DNA of 64,000 bases from Alcanivorax sediminis (GCF_009601165.1 NZ_WIRE01000002.1:186001-250000); one strand, 5' to 3'; numbered from the stretch's first letter, positions 8,665 to 17,783 are shown. The notes: a model not told the origin generated them from the sequence alone. Made by a program: numbers and translations.

Positions 8665-9186
8665 ATGCGAGTGTTCGCCAAGGCAGCAGGGTGGGCTTTG
8701 CTCACCCTGCTGTTCTGCGCTTCTGTTTCTGCGCAGGCGGAAGATGTTTATCTTTCCGTACCTGATTTCCTGTCCGAACAGTATGAGACTGTGCCCAAGC
8801 CTGCCATGTTGTGGCTGGACGAAGCACAGCGAAAAGACGCCGAATCGGTGTCTGGCGAAGACCCCGGTTTTCGTCAGCGCTATTGGTTGTCTGACCAGAA
8901 ATCGTCCTGGGTGATCAATGTGATTGGCCGGGATCATCCCATTACCCTTGGTATCAGCGTCAAAGACGGTAGAATTGCCGCCTTGCGAGTGCTGATCTAT
9001 CGGGAATCCCGGGGTTGGGAAGTGCGACACCCCTTCTTTACCCGCCAGTTTGATCAGGCCGCAATGGATAACGGCAAGCTGGACCGGGGTATCGATAACA
9101 TCACCGGTGCAACGCTTTCGGTGAATGCCCTGCAGCGTGCCGCCAGGCTGGCACTGTGGCTGGACAGCCAGCTGCCACAAGAATAA
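8665..9186 (+). CDS. Periplasmic FMN-binding domain protein (probable flavinylated)
   Basis: A 173-residue exported protein. The ATG at 8665 is preferred over the TTG codons at 8659 and 8662. A signal peptide (1-22, ending VSAQA) is followed by an FMN_bind domain (about 75-165). The motif DNITGAT matches the Dxx(S/T)GA(T/S) consensus at which ApbE links FMN to threonine; the target would be Thr150. It starts nine bases after the porin stop and precedes a PepSY membrane protein by 22 bp. The probable role is to pass electrons from the inner membrane to a periplasmic acceptor. The acceptor is unknown. Confidence 0.82.
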   Translation: MRVFAKAAGWALLTLLFCASVSAQAEDVYLSVPDFLSEQYETVPKPAMLWLDEAQRKDAESVSGEDPGFRQRYWLSDQKSSWVINVIGRDHPITLGISVKDGRIAALRVLIYRESRGWEVRHPFFTRQFDQAAMDNGKLDRGIDNITGATLSVNALQRAARLALWLDSQLPQE

Positions 9187-9208
9187 CTCTCCGTATTCAG
9201 GGGGCTGG

Positions 9209-9934
9209 ATGGCTGTAAGAAAACCTACCCGCCAGTGGCGTCGGTGGCACCGCTGGCTTGGTCTGGTGGTGGCAGTGCCGGTGCTGGTCCTGTCCGTCAC
9301 AGGCGTACTGCTCAATCACATTGAATCCCTGGGCTGGTCCAATCAGCCCATGTCGCCGTGGCTGGCCCGCTGGTATGGCGCTCCGGTCCCCTCCGATGTC
9401 ACCGGTTTCTCCCTGAATGACCGCTGGTATGCGCAGCTGAACGAACGGCTATATATCGATGGCGAGGATACCCTGCATTGTCCGCCTCCCCTGCAAGGGG
9501 TGGTGGACCATAACGGGATGCTGGTGGTGGGATGTGGCCAGGAGATGCTGTTGCTGGATGGTAATGGGCAGCTGGTCGAGCGGATTGGTGCGGCCTATGG
9601 GTTGCCCGCGTTCACTCGCATGGGGGGTGATGGTAAAAGCCTCGTCCTCGATACAGGAGAGGGTCTGCTGAATTTCGATGTGGATCAGCTGGTTACGTCA
9701 CCTCATCAGGGGCCGTGGCAAGCCAGTGAAGCCGTGGCATTGCCAGACCAGCTGAAGCAGGCACTGATCAACCAGAGCGTTCCGCCCTCATTGAACTGGC
9801 AGCGCTTCCTGCTGGATCTGCATGCCGGACGCATCGCCGGGCTGGCGGGGCAGCTGATCATGGATCTGGCAGCGCTGATTCTCATTGTTCTGGCGGTGAC
9901 CGGCACGGTCATCTGGGGCAGAACTCGGCGCTAG
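9209..9934 (+). CDS. PepSY-associated transmembrane protein
   Basis: A 241-residue inner-membrane protein. The ATG at 9209 follows CAGGGGG; longer upstream frames lack this site. The N-terminal segment has RRWHRWLGLVVAVPVLVLSV (TM1, about 15-37) and the C-terminal segment LDLHAGRIAGLAGQ leads into TM2 (about 208-236). The histidines beside both helices are conserved in PepSY_TM proteins, some of which carry haem and reduce siderophore iron. A periplasmic domain of about 165 residues lies between. With the flavoprotein upstream it may form a short transmembrane electron path. Confidence 0.8.
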   Translation: MAVRKPTRQWRRWHRWLGLVVAVPVLVLSVTGVLLNHIESLGWSNQPMSPWLARWYGAPVPSDVTGFSLNDRWYAQLNERLYIDGEDTLHCPPPLQGVVDHNGMLVVGCGQEMLLLDGNGQLVERIGAAYGLPAFTRMGGDGKSLVLDTGEGLLNFDVDQLVTSPHQGPWQASEAVALPDQLKQALINQSVPPSLNWQRFLLDLHAGRIAGLAGQLIMDLAALILIVLAVTGTVIWGRTRR

Positions 9935-10068
9935 CTGGCTACAAAATGACCGCTTGGTTGGAAATTGTGGCAAAGCCGGTTGCATGGCGCCCAGTAATCC
10001 TCATGATATAGCTCAGTTTTCGGGGGGCGTGTTGTCGCCCGGTTCAACCTACTCTCAAGGAGAAAAAC

Positions 10069-10671
10069 ATGGCCGTTCTGGTTGGTAAGCCCGCACCGGA
10101 TTTCACCGTTCCTGCTGTACTGGGCGATGGCAGCATCGTTGACTCATTCACCCTGTCCGAAGCCATCAAGGGCAAGTACGGCCTGGTATTCTTCTATCCG
10201 CTGGACTTCACCTTCGTCTGCCCGTCCGAGTTGATCGCTCTGGATCACCGCATGGACGCTTTCAAGGAGCGTGGCGTGGAAGTGATCGGTGTGTCCATCG
10301 ACAGCCACTTTACCCACAATGCATGGCGTAACACGCCTATCAACGAAGGTGGTATCGGTCCGGTTAAATACACCCTGGCCGCTGACATGAACCACACCAT
10401 TGCCCAGTCCTACGACGTTGAGTCCGAAGGCGGCATGGCTTTCCGTGGCGTTTTCCTGATCGACCAGAACGGCGTGGTGCGCAGCCAGATCGTTAACGAC
10501 CTGCCGCTGGGTCGTAACATGGAAGAGCTGATTCGTCTGGTTGACGCTCTGCAGTTCCACGAAGAGCACGGCGAAGTATGCCCGGCAGGCTGGCAGAAAG
10601 GCGATTCCGGCATGAACGCTTCTCCGGAAGGTGTTGCCGAGTACCTGTCTGGTAACGCAGACAAGCTGTAA
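10069..10671 (+). CDS. Peroxiredoxin, typical 2-Cys (AhpC/TSA family)
   Basis: A 200-residue cytoplasmic peroxidase that reduces hydrogen peroxide and organic peroxides. The peroxidatic cysteine lies in DFTFVCPSE (near residue 50) and the resolving cysteine in EVCPAGW (near 170). It resembles the Prx1/AhpC class. Strong ribosome site (CAAGGAG) and conspicuously biased codons suggest high expression. No ahpF is adjacent, so it probably uses thioredoxin. Stands alone with its own terminator. Confidence 0.95.
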   Translation: MAVLVGKPAPDFTVPAVLGDGSIVDSFTLSEAIKGKYGLVFFYPLDFTFVCPSELIALDHRMDAFKERGVEVIGVSIDSHFTHNAWRNTPINEGGIGPVKYTLAADMNHTIAQSYDVESEGGMAFRGVFLIDQNGVVRSQIVNDLPLGRNMEELIRLVDALQFHEEHGEVCPAGWQKGDSGMNASPEGVAEYLSGNADKL

Positions 10672-10683
10672 AAAGCGCAAGCA

Positions 10684-10718
10684 CAAAAAAAGGGCCGCTC
10701 TTTAGCGGCCTTTTTTTT
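10684..10718 (+). terminator. Terminator after peroxiredoxin
   Basis: Stem GGCCGCT/AGCGGCC with loop CTTT, an A-run before and eight T after. Strong in both directions. Confidence 0.93.
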
Positions 10719-10728
10719 GCCTGCTCGC

Positions 10729-10802
10729 TGGACGCCTGGTGCCGGACGCTTGACGCGGAAATCGAGTCAACTCACTGCGCAGCGTCAGGCGTCAGGCGTT
10801 TT
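10729..10802. repeat. Heptamer-array element, GACGC family, copy 1
   Basis: Left arm 10729-10756: TGGACGC, CTGGTGC, CGGACGC, TTGACGC. Right arm 10782-10802: GCGTCAG, GCGTCAG, GCGTTTT. The arms are inverted, with a 25-bp spacer. Lies between the convergent peroxiredoxin and RNase T genes and abuts the RNase T stop codon. Confidence 0.8.
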
Positions 10803-10803
10803 T

Positions 10804-11472
10804 TCAATCCAGTGCTTTCGCCAGCGTTGGCGGCATCTCGCCGGGCGGCGGAGGTGGCCAGCCGCCCAGATCGCGGAAGCGGTTCACCATGGAGCAGAAA
10901 AGCTCAGCGGTGCGGGTGGCATCGTAGAGGGCGGAGTGGGCTTCGCGCTGACTGAAGCGGATACCGGCGGCTTCGCATGCCTTGGCCAGCACGGTCTGAC
11001 CGTACACCAGCCCTGCCAGTGCGGCAGTATCAAAACTGGAGAACGGGTGGAACGGGTTGCGCTTCACCTCATTACGCTCTGCGGCTGCGTTGAGAAAGCC
11101 CAGATCGAAGAAGCTGTTATGGCCCACCAGTACGGCCCGGTTGCAGCCGTGCTTCTTGATGGCCTTGCGAACCGGCTCGAATACCCCTTTAAGGGCGGTG
11201 TCTTCCGTCACCGCACCGCGTAGCGGGTTGTGGGGGTCGATACCGGTAAAATCCAGAGCCGCCTGCTCAATGTTGGCGCCAGGAAAAGGGTCGACGTGGA
11301 ACTGGATACGGGTGGAAGGGCGAAGATAGCCCTGGGCGTCCATATCAATCAGAACTGCGGCGATTTCCAGCAAGGCATCGGTACTGGCATTGAATCCCCC
11401 GGTTTCCACATCGATGACAACCGGCAGAAAGCCACGAAACCGCAGCGCCAGGCTGGGGTGCATATCGCTCAT
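10804..11472 (-). CDS. rnt: Ribonuclease T
   Basis: A 222-residue DEDD-family 3'-5' exoribonuclease that trims tRNA and other stable RNA 3' ends. The acidic residues appear in VIDVETGG (DxE, near residue 20), [11 protein letters not shown] (near 120) and [14 protein letters not shown] (DEDDh, near 180). The ATG at 11472 gives the usual RNase T N-terminus; the frame runs further upstream but without family similarity. It is divergent from argG with a 184-bp gap. Confidence 0.93.
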   Translation of the reverse strand: MSDMHPSLALRFRGFLPVVIDVETGGFNASTDALLEIAAVLIDMDAQGYLRPSTRIQFHVDPFPGANIEQAALDFTGIDPHNPLRGAVTEDTALKGVFEPVRKAIKKHGCNRAVLVGHNSFFDLGFLNAAAERNEVKRNPFHPFSSFDTAALAGLVYGQTVLAKACEAAGIRFSQREAHSALYDATRTAELFCSMVNRFRDLGGWPPPPPGEMPPTLAKALD

Positions 11473-11561
11473 GATGACTCCAACAGACAAAATACCCCGG
11501 TCACCCCCTCCGGGGCGCCGGGAAACGGCTATGCTACCGGAATCCCGCCGGTCGTGACAGG

Positions 11562-11590
11562 TGACGACGCCACTGAGTGACGGGTACAAT
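11562..11590 (+). promoter_or_regulatory. Sigma-70 type promoter of argG
   Basis: TGACGA, 17-bp spacer, TACAAT, followed by GCCCCC. It sits 67-95 bp before the argG start. The -35 is weak and the -10 good. No clear ArgR box recognised. Confidence 0.5.
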
Positions 11591-11656
11591 ACGCCCCCTC
11601 GATTCACCGGGTGGCCTGAACACGCGCTGCAGGTCGCTCAATTGCGGAGTCTTTCA

Positions 11657-12880
11657 ATGTCCAAGATCAACAAGGTAGTGCTGGCCTATTCCGGCGGTCT
11701 CGATACTTCGGTAATCGTTAAATGGCTGCAGGATACCTATGACTGTGAGGTGGTGACCTTTACCGCTGATATCGGCCAGGGCGAAGAAGTGGAGCCGGCC
11801 CGCGCCAAGGCACAAGCCATGGGTGTGAAGGAAATCTACATTGAAGACCTGCGCGAAGAATTTGTCCGTGACTACGTTTTCCCGATGTTCCGCGCCAACA
11901 CCATCTATGAAGGTGAGTACCTGCTGGGCACTTCCATCGCGCGCCCTCTGATCGCCAAGCGTCTGGTGGAAATCGCTGAGGAAACCGGCGCTGACGCCAT
12001 CTCCCACGGTGCCACCGGCAAGGGTAACGACCAGGTGCGTTTCGAACTGGGCGCCTATGCACTGGCCCCCGGTATTCAGGTCATCGCGCCGTGGCGTGAG
12101 TGGGACCTGAACTCCCGCGAAAAGCTGATGGCCTATTGTGAAGAGCGCAATATCCCGGTGGATTTCTCCAGCAAGAAGAAGAAATCCCCGTACTCCATGG
12201 ATGCCAACCTGCTGCACATCTCCTATGAAGGCGGCAACCTGGAAGATCCGTGGTGGGAAGCGGAAGACGACATGTGGCGCTGGAGCGTGAGCCCGGAAGC
12301 GGCTCCGGATCAGCCCACCTACATCACTCTGGGCTTCGAGAAGGGTGACATCGTCTCCATCGACGGTGAGCGACTGAGCCCCGCCGAAGTGCTGACCAAG
12401 CTGAACAAGCTGGGTGGCGACAACGGTATCGGCCGTCTGGACCTGGTGGAAAACCGTTACGTGGGCATGAAGTCCCGTGGCTGTTATGAAACCCCCGGTG
12501 GCACCATCATGCTGCCGGCGCATCGCGCCATCGAGTCCCTGACTCTGGATCGTGAGTCCGCGCACCTCAAGGATTCCGTCATGCCCAAGTACGCTGAACT
12601 GGTCTACAACGGTTATTGGTGGAGCCCGGAGCGTCTGGCGCTGCAGAAGCTTATCGATGCGACCCAGGAGCATGTGAACGGCGAAGTGCGCATGAAACTG
12701 TACAAGGGCAACGCTACCGTGGTGGGTCGTCGCTCCGAGAATGACAGCCTCTTCGATGCTTCCATCGCCACGTTTGAAGACGATGCCGGCGCCTACAACC
12801 AGAAGGATGCCGAAGGCTTCATCAAGCTGAACGCCTTGCGCCTGCGTATCGCTGCAAAGACCGGCCGCAAGCTGAGCTGA
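11657..12880 (+). CDS. argG: Argininosuccinate synthase
   Basis: Joins citrulline and aspartate using ATP, the penultimate step of arginine synthesis. The 407-residue protein starts at the ATG behind CGGAG. The ATP PP-motif YSGGLDTSV lies near residue 11; [16 protein letters not shown] and the substrate-binding [11 protein letters not shown] are present. The two other arginine genes seen here (argD, argF) lie 6.5 kb away, so the pathway is scattered. Biased codons suggest strong expression. Confidence 0.96.
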   Translation: MSKINKVVLAYSGGLDTSVIVKWLQDTYDCEVVTFTADIGQGEEVEPARAKAQAMGVKEIYIEDLREEFVRDYVFPMFRANTIYEGEYLLGTSIARPLIAKRLVEIAEETGADAISHGATGKGNDQVRFELGAYALAPGIQVIAPWREWDLNSREKLMAYCEERNIPVDFSSKKKKSPYSMDANLLHISYEGGNLEDPWWEAEDDMWRWSVSPEAAPDQPTYITLGFEKGDIVSIDGERLSPAEVLTKLNKLGGDNGIGRLDLVENRYVGMKSRGCYETPGGTIMLPAHRAIESLTLDRESAHLKDSVMPKYAELVYNGYWWSPERLALQKLIDATQEHVNGEVRMKLYKGNATVVGRRSENDSLFDASIATFEDDAGAYNQKDAEGFIKLNALRLRIAAKTGRKLS

Positions 12881-12973
12881 TGAACGCCGGGCGTTTGATG
12901 CCCGACACCTGACGCTCACACAAAAACCGCCGTATGCTGAAAGGCTGCGGCGGTTTTGCGTGTCTGGTGTCAG
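12881..12973. repeat. Heptamer-array element, GACGC family, copy 2
   Basis: Begins directly after the argG stop. Left arm 12881-12915: TGAACGC, CGGGCGT, TTGATGC, CCGACAC, CTGACGC. Right arm 12960-12973: GTGTCTG, GTGTCAG. The terminator hairpin at 12923-12957 occupies the loop. Confidence 0.8.
12923..12957 (+). terminator. Terminator after argG
   Basis: AAAACCGCCG / CGGCGGTTTT stem around a 15-base loop, nested between the two heptamer arms. Confidence 0.85.
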
Positions 12974-13100
12974 GGAATTGGCGCTTTGCGCCCCCCCGTT
13001 ACACATCGAAAACGAATTCCCATTTAATTTGTACCATCGTCACAATTAAGCTGGTCGACTCAGAAGAACAATAGAAATTCCTGTTGGGAGGATATCGACC

Positions 13101-14498
13101 ATGACCCCGCATCCGTCTACTGCATTGCCTTTACTGGCCCGTCGCACCCTGCTGGCCGCTGCCCTGACATTGTCTTTAGCCGCCTGTGGAGGGGGAGGGA
13201 GTTCCAGCGCGCCGGCTGAGGCTTCATCCAGTGCCGCGCAGGCGCCGGTACCCAATGTGTCGGAAGAGGCTCAGACGCCGATCCTGCCGGAGCCCGCTGC
13301 GAGGGCTCGTGATGTGATTTTTGTGGGCAATAACTGGGAAGGCATGGTCGATGTGGTGGATAGGGATACCTACACCCGCCTGGGGCGCATCAATGGCATT
13401 CCGGACCAGACTGAACGGGAGGCCGCCATCGCCAGCAACCCGGAAGACCTGCTGTTTTTCCAGGGTATTCGCTTGCTGATTGGTGAAGGCAACCACCAGT
13501 ATGTGGATGACATGTATAGCAGCAACGATGGTCGCCTGCTGATTGTGTCTCGTCCCAGTTACGCGGATGTGGTGGGCATTGATATCGCTACCGGCGAGAT
13601 TGAATGGCGTTTTGAGGTGGATGGGTATCGGTCTGACCACATGGCCGTTTCTCCAGATGGCACCCAGGTGGCCGTCTCTGCCTCCACCGGTAACGTGGTG
13701 CACATCCTGGACGTGGAAACCGGGGCTGAGCTCAAGCGGTTTCCGTCCGGGGATTCCCCCCATGAAAATATCTATTCCAAAGACGGCAAGCGTATCTACC
13801 ACGCGAGTATCGGCACGGTATATACCCCGTTGGATAGTCAGTTGATCGGTGATGTCACTGATGCTCTGCTAGGTCAAAATCTGCTGGATGCCACCAAGGG
13901 TGAGCGGATTTTCCAGGTGGTGGATGCCGACAGCATGGAGATCATCAAGAAGCTGGATCTGGCTGGTGATCTGGAAGAGGCGGGATATGGCAACCTCAGC
14001 ACGGCGGTGCGGCCCATGGCGCATACCACCGACGACCGTTATTTCTACTTCCAGCTTTCCTTCCTGCATGGCTTTATTGAGTACGACATGGAAGAGGAAA
14101 AAGTTCTGCGCCTGGCGGAGCTGCCAGACCTGACCAACGGCCTGCCCCGCGAGCTGTATGTGAACGACTCGGCCCATCATGGCATTGCACTCAGTGCAGA
14201 CAACAAGACGCTCTGTGTGGCTGGCACCATGAGCGATTATGTGGCGATGGTGGATCGTGAAACCTTTGCCTATAGCCTCAAGCAGGGTATTGGTGAAAAG
14301 CCCTACTGGGTGACCACCAGCAAGGACGGTGAGCATTGTTATGTGTCCTGGAGTGGTACCGACCAGATGTCCGTCTTCAATTACGCCTCAGGCCAGGAGG
14401 TGGCACGGGTTGATGTGGGGGATCACCCGCAGCGTATCCGCGAGGGCCGCGTGCCGGAAGCCTGGGTAGAAGATCAGGGCTCCCTGTTCTTGCCCTGA
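13101..14498 (+). CDS. Lipoprotein with beta-propeller (YVTN-type) repeats
   Basis: A 465-residue protein. The start follows GGGAGG. The lipobox LAAC (cysteine near residue 29, followed by GGGGSSS) marks it as a lipoprotein, and a low-complexity Ser/Ala linker follows. The rest shows repeated WD/YVTN-like blades (for example DHMAVSPDGTQVAVSASTGNVV and GIALSADNKTLCVAGTMSDYV), typical of seven-bladed propellers that bind partners or cofactors. No catalytic motif recognised. Upstream is the argG terminator and downstream its own, so it stands alone. The function is unknown. Confidence 0.85.
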   Translation: MTPHPSTALPLLARRTLLAAALTLSLAACGGGGSSSAPAEASSSAAQAPVPNVSEEAQTPILPEPAARARDVIFVGNNWEGMVDVVDRDTYTRLGRINGIPDQTEREAAIASNPEDLLFFQGIRLLIGEGNHQYVDDMYSSNDGRLLIVSRPSYADVVGIDIATGEIEWRFEVDGYRSDHMAVSPDGTQVAVSASTGNVVHILDVETGAELKRFPSGDSPHENIYSKDGKRIYHASIGTVYTPLDSQLIGDVTDALLGQNLLDATKGERIFQVVDADSMEIIKKLDLAGDLEEAGYGNLSTAVRPMAHTTDDRYFYFQLSFLHGFIEYDMEEEKVLRLAELPDLTNGLPRELYVNDSAHHGIALSADNKTLCVAGTMSDYVAMVDRETFAYSLKQGIGEKPYWVTTSKDGEHCYVSWSGTDQMSVFNYASGQEVARVDVGDHPQRIREGRVPEAWVEDQGSLFLP

Positions 14499-14502
14499 AG
14501 CA

Positions 14503-14590
14503 TGCCAAGCGCTTGAGGCCGGAAGCCTGACGAACAAAATCCCATCGCTTTTCAGGCTAATGGGTAAGGGGCGTCAGGCTTTCGGCTTTT
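14503..14590. repeat. Heptamer-array element, GACGC family, copy 3 (with terminator)
   Basis: Left arm GCCAAGC, GCTTGAG, GCCGGAA, GCCTGAC. Right arm GCGTCAG, GCTTTCG, GCTTTTT. The arms pair (GCCGGAAGCCTGACG with CGTCAGGCTTTCGGC), and the right arm ends in a T-run, so here the array itself forms the terminator of the lipoprotein gene. An inner stem CCCAT/ATGGG occupies the loop. Confidence 0.78.
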
Positions 14591-14666
14591 TTTGTTGTCA
14601 ATTCCTGCCTCTACCACCACTATTCGCCCCTGAGACCCGGTCTACGAATTCAGGAGCCAGCGAATC

Positions 14667-15050
14667 ATGCGAATCCTTCATACCATGCTGCGTGTGGGCA
14701 ATCTCGAAAACTCGGTCGCCTTCTATACCGATGTGCTCGGCATGACCGAGTTGCGTCGCAAGGAATACCCGGAAGGCCGCTTTACCAACGTGTTTGTGGG
14801 TTATCAGCCCGAGTCTGAGGGGGCGGTTCTGGAGCTGACCTGGAACTGGGACCAGTCCTCCTACGATCTGGGTACTGGCTATGGCCATGTCGCACTTGCT
14901 GTGGATGACGTGTACGCTGCTTGTGAGCGTATTCGTGAGCGGGGCGGCAAGGTGACCCGTGAGCCCGGACCCATGAAGCACGGCACCACGGTGCTGGCGT
15001 TTGTGGAAGATCCGGATGGTTACAAGATTGAATTGCTGGGACGCGACTGA
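14667..15050 (+). CDS. gloA: Lactoylglutathione lyase (glyoxalase I)
   Basis: A 127-residue metal enzyme that converts the methylglyoxal-glutathione hemithioacetal to lactoylglutathione. Seen: the N-terminal [22 protein letters not shown] (metal His5), the central ELTWNW (metal Glu), [11 protein letters not shown] (His) and [12 protein letters not shown] (Glu). The four metal ligands match the Ni-type short form. Starts behind CAGGAG and overlaps the next gene by one base (TGATG), so it is the first gene of a small operon with the RimB-like and RimK genes. Confidence 0.96.
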   Translation: MRILHTMLRVGNLENSVAFYTDVLGMTELRRKEYPEGRFTNVFVGYQPESEGAVLELTWNWDQSSYDLGTGYGHVALAVDDVYAACERIRERGGKVTREPGPMKHGTTVLAFVEDPDGYKIELLGRD

Positions 15051-15484
15051 TGGGAAAAGTGGTAGTGGGTTGGCGCGAGTGGGCCAGCTTGCCGGAACTG
15101 GGCATCGATGCCATCAAGATGAAAGTGGATACCGGAGCGCGCACCTCCGCACTTCATGCCTTCGAAGTGGAAGCTTTCGAGCGCGAAGGGGTCGAGTGGG
15201 TGCGTTTTTCCCTGCACCCCATTCAGGATCAGCCGCAAGTGACCGTATGCGAAACTCCGGTGCTTGATCGTCGCGTGGTGACGGACTCCGGTGGTCACAA
15301 GGAAGAGCGCCCCGTGATCCTGACCACGATTGATCTGGGCGGCCGCCAGTGGCCTATCGAAATCACCCTGACCGATCGTGAAAACATGAAATTCAGAATG
15401 CTGCTGGGCCGCACCGCCATGACAGAAATCATGGTCGAGCCGACAGCCTCATTCTTGTTGGGAGGAGATCGGGACAACCCGTGA
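15050..15484 (+). CDS. Retropepsin-like protease associated with RimK (RimB-type)
   Basis: A 144-residue protein of the family annotated as ATP-dependent zinc protease (PF05618). The aspartic protease-like signature DTGARTS lies near residue 26 and the second conserved block MLLGRTAM near 117. In pseudomonads a homologue (RimB) sits with rimK and affects how RimK modifies ribosomal protein S6. Here too rimK follows directly, which supports that role. Coupled to gloA by a one-base overlap. Confidence 0.85.
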   Translation: MGKVVVGWREWASLPELGIDAIKMKVDTGARTSALHAFEVEAFEREGVEWVRFSLHPIQDQPQVTVCETPVLDRRVVTDSGGHKEERPVILTTIDLGGRQWPIEITLTDRENMKFRMLLGRTAMTEIMVEPTASFLLGGDRDNP

Positions 15485-15546
15485 CCGACATGCCCACAAC
15501 GCCTTATAACGCTATTAGCCAGTTAACCAAAACAGACAGTGCTGCC

Positions 15547-16455
15547 ATGAAAATTGCCATTCTATCGAGAAACAAGCGACTCTATTCCACCCGCCGTTTG
15601 GTGGAAGCCGGTGAGGCCGCCGGCCATGAAATGCATGTGATCGATACGCTGCGTTGCTACATGAGCATGGTGGCGCACAAACCCGAAATTCACTTCAAGG
15701 GTGAAGTACTGGAAGGTTTTGATGCGGTGATCCCGCGTATCGGCGCTTCCATTACCCAGTACGGCACCGCCGTGGTCCGTCAGTTTGAAATGATGGGAGT
15801 CTTTTCGGTCAATGAATCCGTGGCCATTTCACGTTCAAGGGACAAGCTGCGTTCCTTGCAATTGTTGTCACGAAAAGGGGTTGGCCTGCCGATTACCGGT
15901 TTTGCCCACTCCCCGGATGACATTCCCGATTTGATCAACATGGTTCGCGGTGCGCCGCTGGTGATCAAGATGCTGGAAGGTACCCAGGGCATTGGTGTGG
16001 TGCTGGCGGAAACCCGTAAGGCAGCTGAATCGGTGATTGAAGCCTTCATGGGCCTGAACGTTTCCGTGATGGTGCAGGAATACATCAAGGAGGCGGGCGG
16101 CGCAGACATCCGCTGCTTCGTGGTGGGTGGCAAGGTGATTGCGGCCATGAAACGCCAGGCCGCACCCGGCGAGTTCCGCTCCAACTTGCACCGGGGCGGC
16201 AGCGCCAGCCTGATTCGTATCACCCCGGAAGAGCGTGCCACTGCCGTGCGGGCTGCACGCATCATGGGGCTGAACGTGGCGGGGGTCGATATTCTGCGCT
16301 CCAACCATGGTCCGGTGGTAATGGAAGTGAACTCGTCTCCGGGGCTCGAAGGGATTGAGCAGGCGACCGGCAAGGATGTGGCCGGCATGGTGATCAAGTT
16401 CATCGAAAAGGACGCGCGTCCCTACCGGACACAGACTAAGGGCTCCAAGGGCTGA
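15547..16455 (+). CDS. rimK: Alpha-L-glutamate ligase RimK
   Basis: An ATP-grasp ligase that adds glutamate residues to the C-terminus of ribosomal protein S6 and can make polyglutamate. The ATG at 15547 gives MKIAILSRN, the usual family N-terminus, and 302 residues. A GTG at 15481, overlapping the previous stop and preceded by GGGAGGAG, would add 22 residues and cannot be excluded. ATP-grasp motifs: [37 protein letters not shown] and the metal-binding [15 protein letters not shown] near the C-terminus. Followed by an AstE-like deacylase. Confidence 0.94.
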   Translation: MKIAILSRNKRLYSTRRLVEAGEAAGHEMHVIDTLRCYMSMVAHKPEIHFKGEVLEGFDAVIPRIGASITQYGTAVVRQFEMMGVFSVNESVAISRSRDKLRSLQLLSRKGVGLPITGFAHSPDDIPDLINMVRGAPLVIKMLEGTQGIGVVLAETRKAAESVIEAFMGLNVSVMVQEYIKEAGGADIRCFVVGGKVIAAMKRQAAPGEFRSNLHRGGSASLIRITPEERATAVRAARIMGLNVAGVDILRSNHGPVVMEVNSSPGLEGIEQATGKDVAGMVIKFIEKDARPYRTQTKGSKG

Positions 16456-16462
16456 AAGGCAG

Positions 16463-16485
16463 TTAATAATTAACAGTTAATAGCG
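16463..16485. repeat. Heptamer array, TTAATAR family, copy 3 (single arm)
   Basis: TTAATAA, TTAACAG, TTAATAG followed by CG, eight bases after the rimK stop. No inverted partner or hairpin was found before the next gene. Confidence 0.7.
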
Positions 16486-16556
16486 AAAACCCGCTTTGCG
16501 TGAAAGTCGGCTGTGCTGACCAGCGGTAGTCACGAGTTTGTGGTCTTGGGTGAAGA

Positions 16557-17615
16557 ATGAAAAATCCAAAAGAATCGAAAAACACGCCTTTTGAAATTGA
16601 CGGCATTACCGTGCAGCCCGGCAGCCGGGCCAAGGTGGAATTGCCGCTCGCCCAGCTATACACCCAGACGCCGCTGAACGTACCCATCCACGTCATACAT
16701 GGGCGCAAGCCAGGCCCGGTATTGATGGTCAGCGCGGCCATTCATGGTGACGAGCTCAATGGGGTGGAGATCATTCGGCGTCTGCTGCGTCATTCTGCTC
16801 TGAAGAGCATTAACGGCACTCTGCTGGCGGTACCGGTGGTGAATGTGTTTGGTTTCATTCACAAGACCCGCTACCTGCCGGATCGTCGTGACCTGAACCG
16901 CTGCTTCCCCGGTTCCGAAACCGGTAGCCTGGGTGCGCGCATGGCCTGGCAGTTCAAGACCCAGGTGCTCGATCGCGCTACCCACGCGGTGGATCTGCAT
17001 ACCGGGGCCATACACCGCGCCAACCTGCCACAGATTCGTGCGGATCTTTCCAATGATGACACTGCCGCCATGGCCAATGCCTTTGGTGTACCCGTGGTCA
17101 TCAATTCGGTACTGGGCGAGGGTACCCTGCGAGAAGTGGCAGAGGCTCAGGGGATTCCGGTTGTTACCTATGAAGCCGGTGAAGCGCTGCGCTTCGAGGA
17201 GTCCTGCATCCGGGCTGGCGTAAAGGGGGTGCTCAATGTGATGCAGCATCTCGGCATGACCGGCTCCCGCCGTTCCAAGGCTCCTCGTGAGCCCTACATT
17301 GCCCGTTCTTCCAGCTGGGTGCGTGCCGAGCGTGATGGTGTCTTCCTGTCGCTGGTTGCCCTCGGCGCCTGGATCAAGAAAGGCGATCTGATTGGTCGCA
17401 TCTCCAGCCCCTTCGGTGGCGATGATGTGAACATCTACGCCCCCGCCGCCGGCATTCTGGTCGGCCGTAACAACCTGCCGCTGGTTAACGAAGGCGAAGC
17501 CCTTTACCACATTGCCCGCTTTGAGGAAGTCAGCGAGGTGGCGCAGTCCCTGGAAGTGTTCACTTCGGATATCGAAAAAGGCCCGACGCTGGCGGGTGAG
17601 CCACCGATTGTTTAA
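16557..17615 (+). CDS. Succinylglutamate desuccinylase / aspartoacylase family protein
   Basis: A 352-residue M14-like zinc hydrolase (AstE/AspA family). Seen: AIHGDELNGVE (zinc His and Glu, near residue 62), DRRDLNRCFPG (near 105) and VDLHTGA (zinc His, near 145). The C-terminal third resembles a lipoyl-like barrel domain. No other ast genes are present. Its position behind rimK suggests it may remove or trim acyl or glutamyl groups, but that is inference. Ends in its own terminator. Confidence 0.87.
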   Translation: MKNPKESKNTPFEIDGITVQPGSRAKVELPLAQLYTQTPLNVPIHVIHGRKPGPVLMVSAAIHGDELNGVEIIRRLLRHSALKSINGTLLAVPVVNVFGFIHKTRYLPDRRDLNRCFPGSETGSLGARMAWQFKTQVLDRATHAVDLHTGAIHRANLPQIRADLSNDDTAAMANAFGVPVVINSVLGEGTLREVAEAQGIPVVTYEAGEALRFEESCIRAGVKGVLNVMQHLGMTGSRRSKAPREPYIARSSSWVRAERDGVFLSLVALGAWIKKGDLIGRISSPFGGDDVNIYAPAAGILVGRNNLPLVNEGEALYHIARFEEVSEVAQSLEVFTSDIEKGPTLAGEPPIV

Positions 17616-17640
17616 AGGCCTCGCAGGCAGAGGCCTTCTT
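17615..17640 (+). terminator. Terminator after AstE-like gene
   Basis: AAGGCCTC / GAGGCCTT stem with a seven-base loop, starting at the stop codon. Only a short T-rich tail. Confidence 0.75.
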
Positions 17641-17712
17641 CAGTGGTGGCTTCCTGTGGGATGCCGGCCGGGTGTTGCGAGCCATTAAATTGACTTTCTG
17701 TGGCACGTTGGG

Positions 17713-17783
17713 CCCTTATGCCTGTTTGTGCTTCCCTTATGCCTCATTGCCGGGCCGACCTGCCGCTTATCCTTTGCTATACT
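17713..17783 (+). promoter_or_regulatory. sat promoter region with 21-bp direct repeat
   Basis: An 11-base direct repeat, CCCTTATGCCT, occurs at 17713 and 17734, exactly 21 bp (two helical turns) apart. An extended -10 box TGCTATACT ends at 17783. The spacing suggests a two-site activator. The regulator (CysB-like?) is inference. Confidence 0.45.

Noticed and set aside
7429..9315. 628-codon minus-strand frame across the porin and FMN-binding genes
   Set aside because: Spans two real genes and their gap; porin features and signal peptide support the plus strand.
11654..13006. 450-codon minus-strand frame opposite argG
   Set aside because: argG is unmistakable on the plus strand; this frame also crosses the terminator and repeat.
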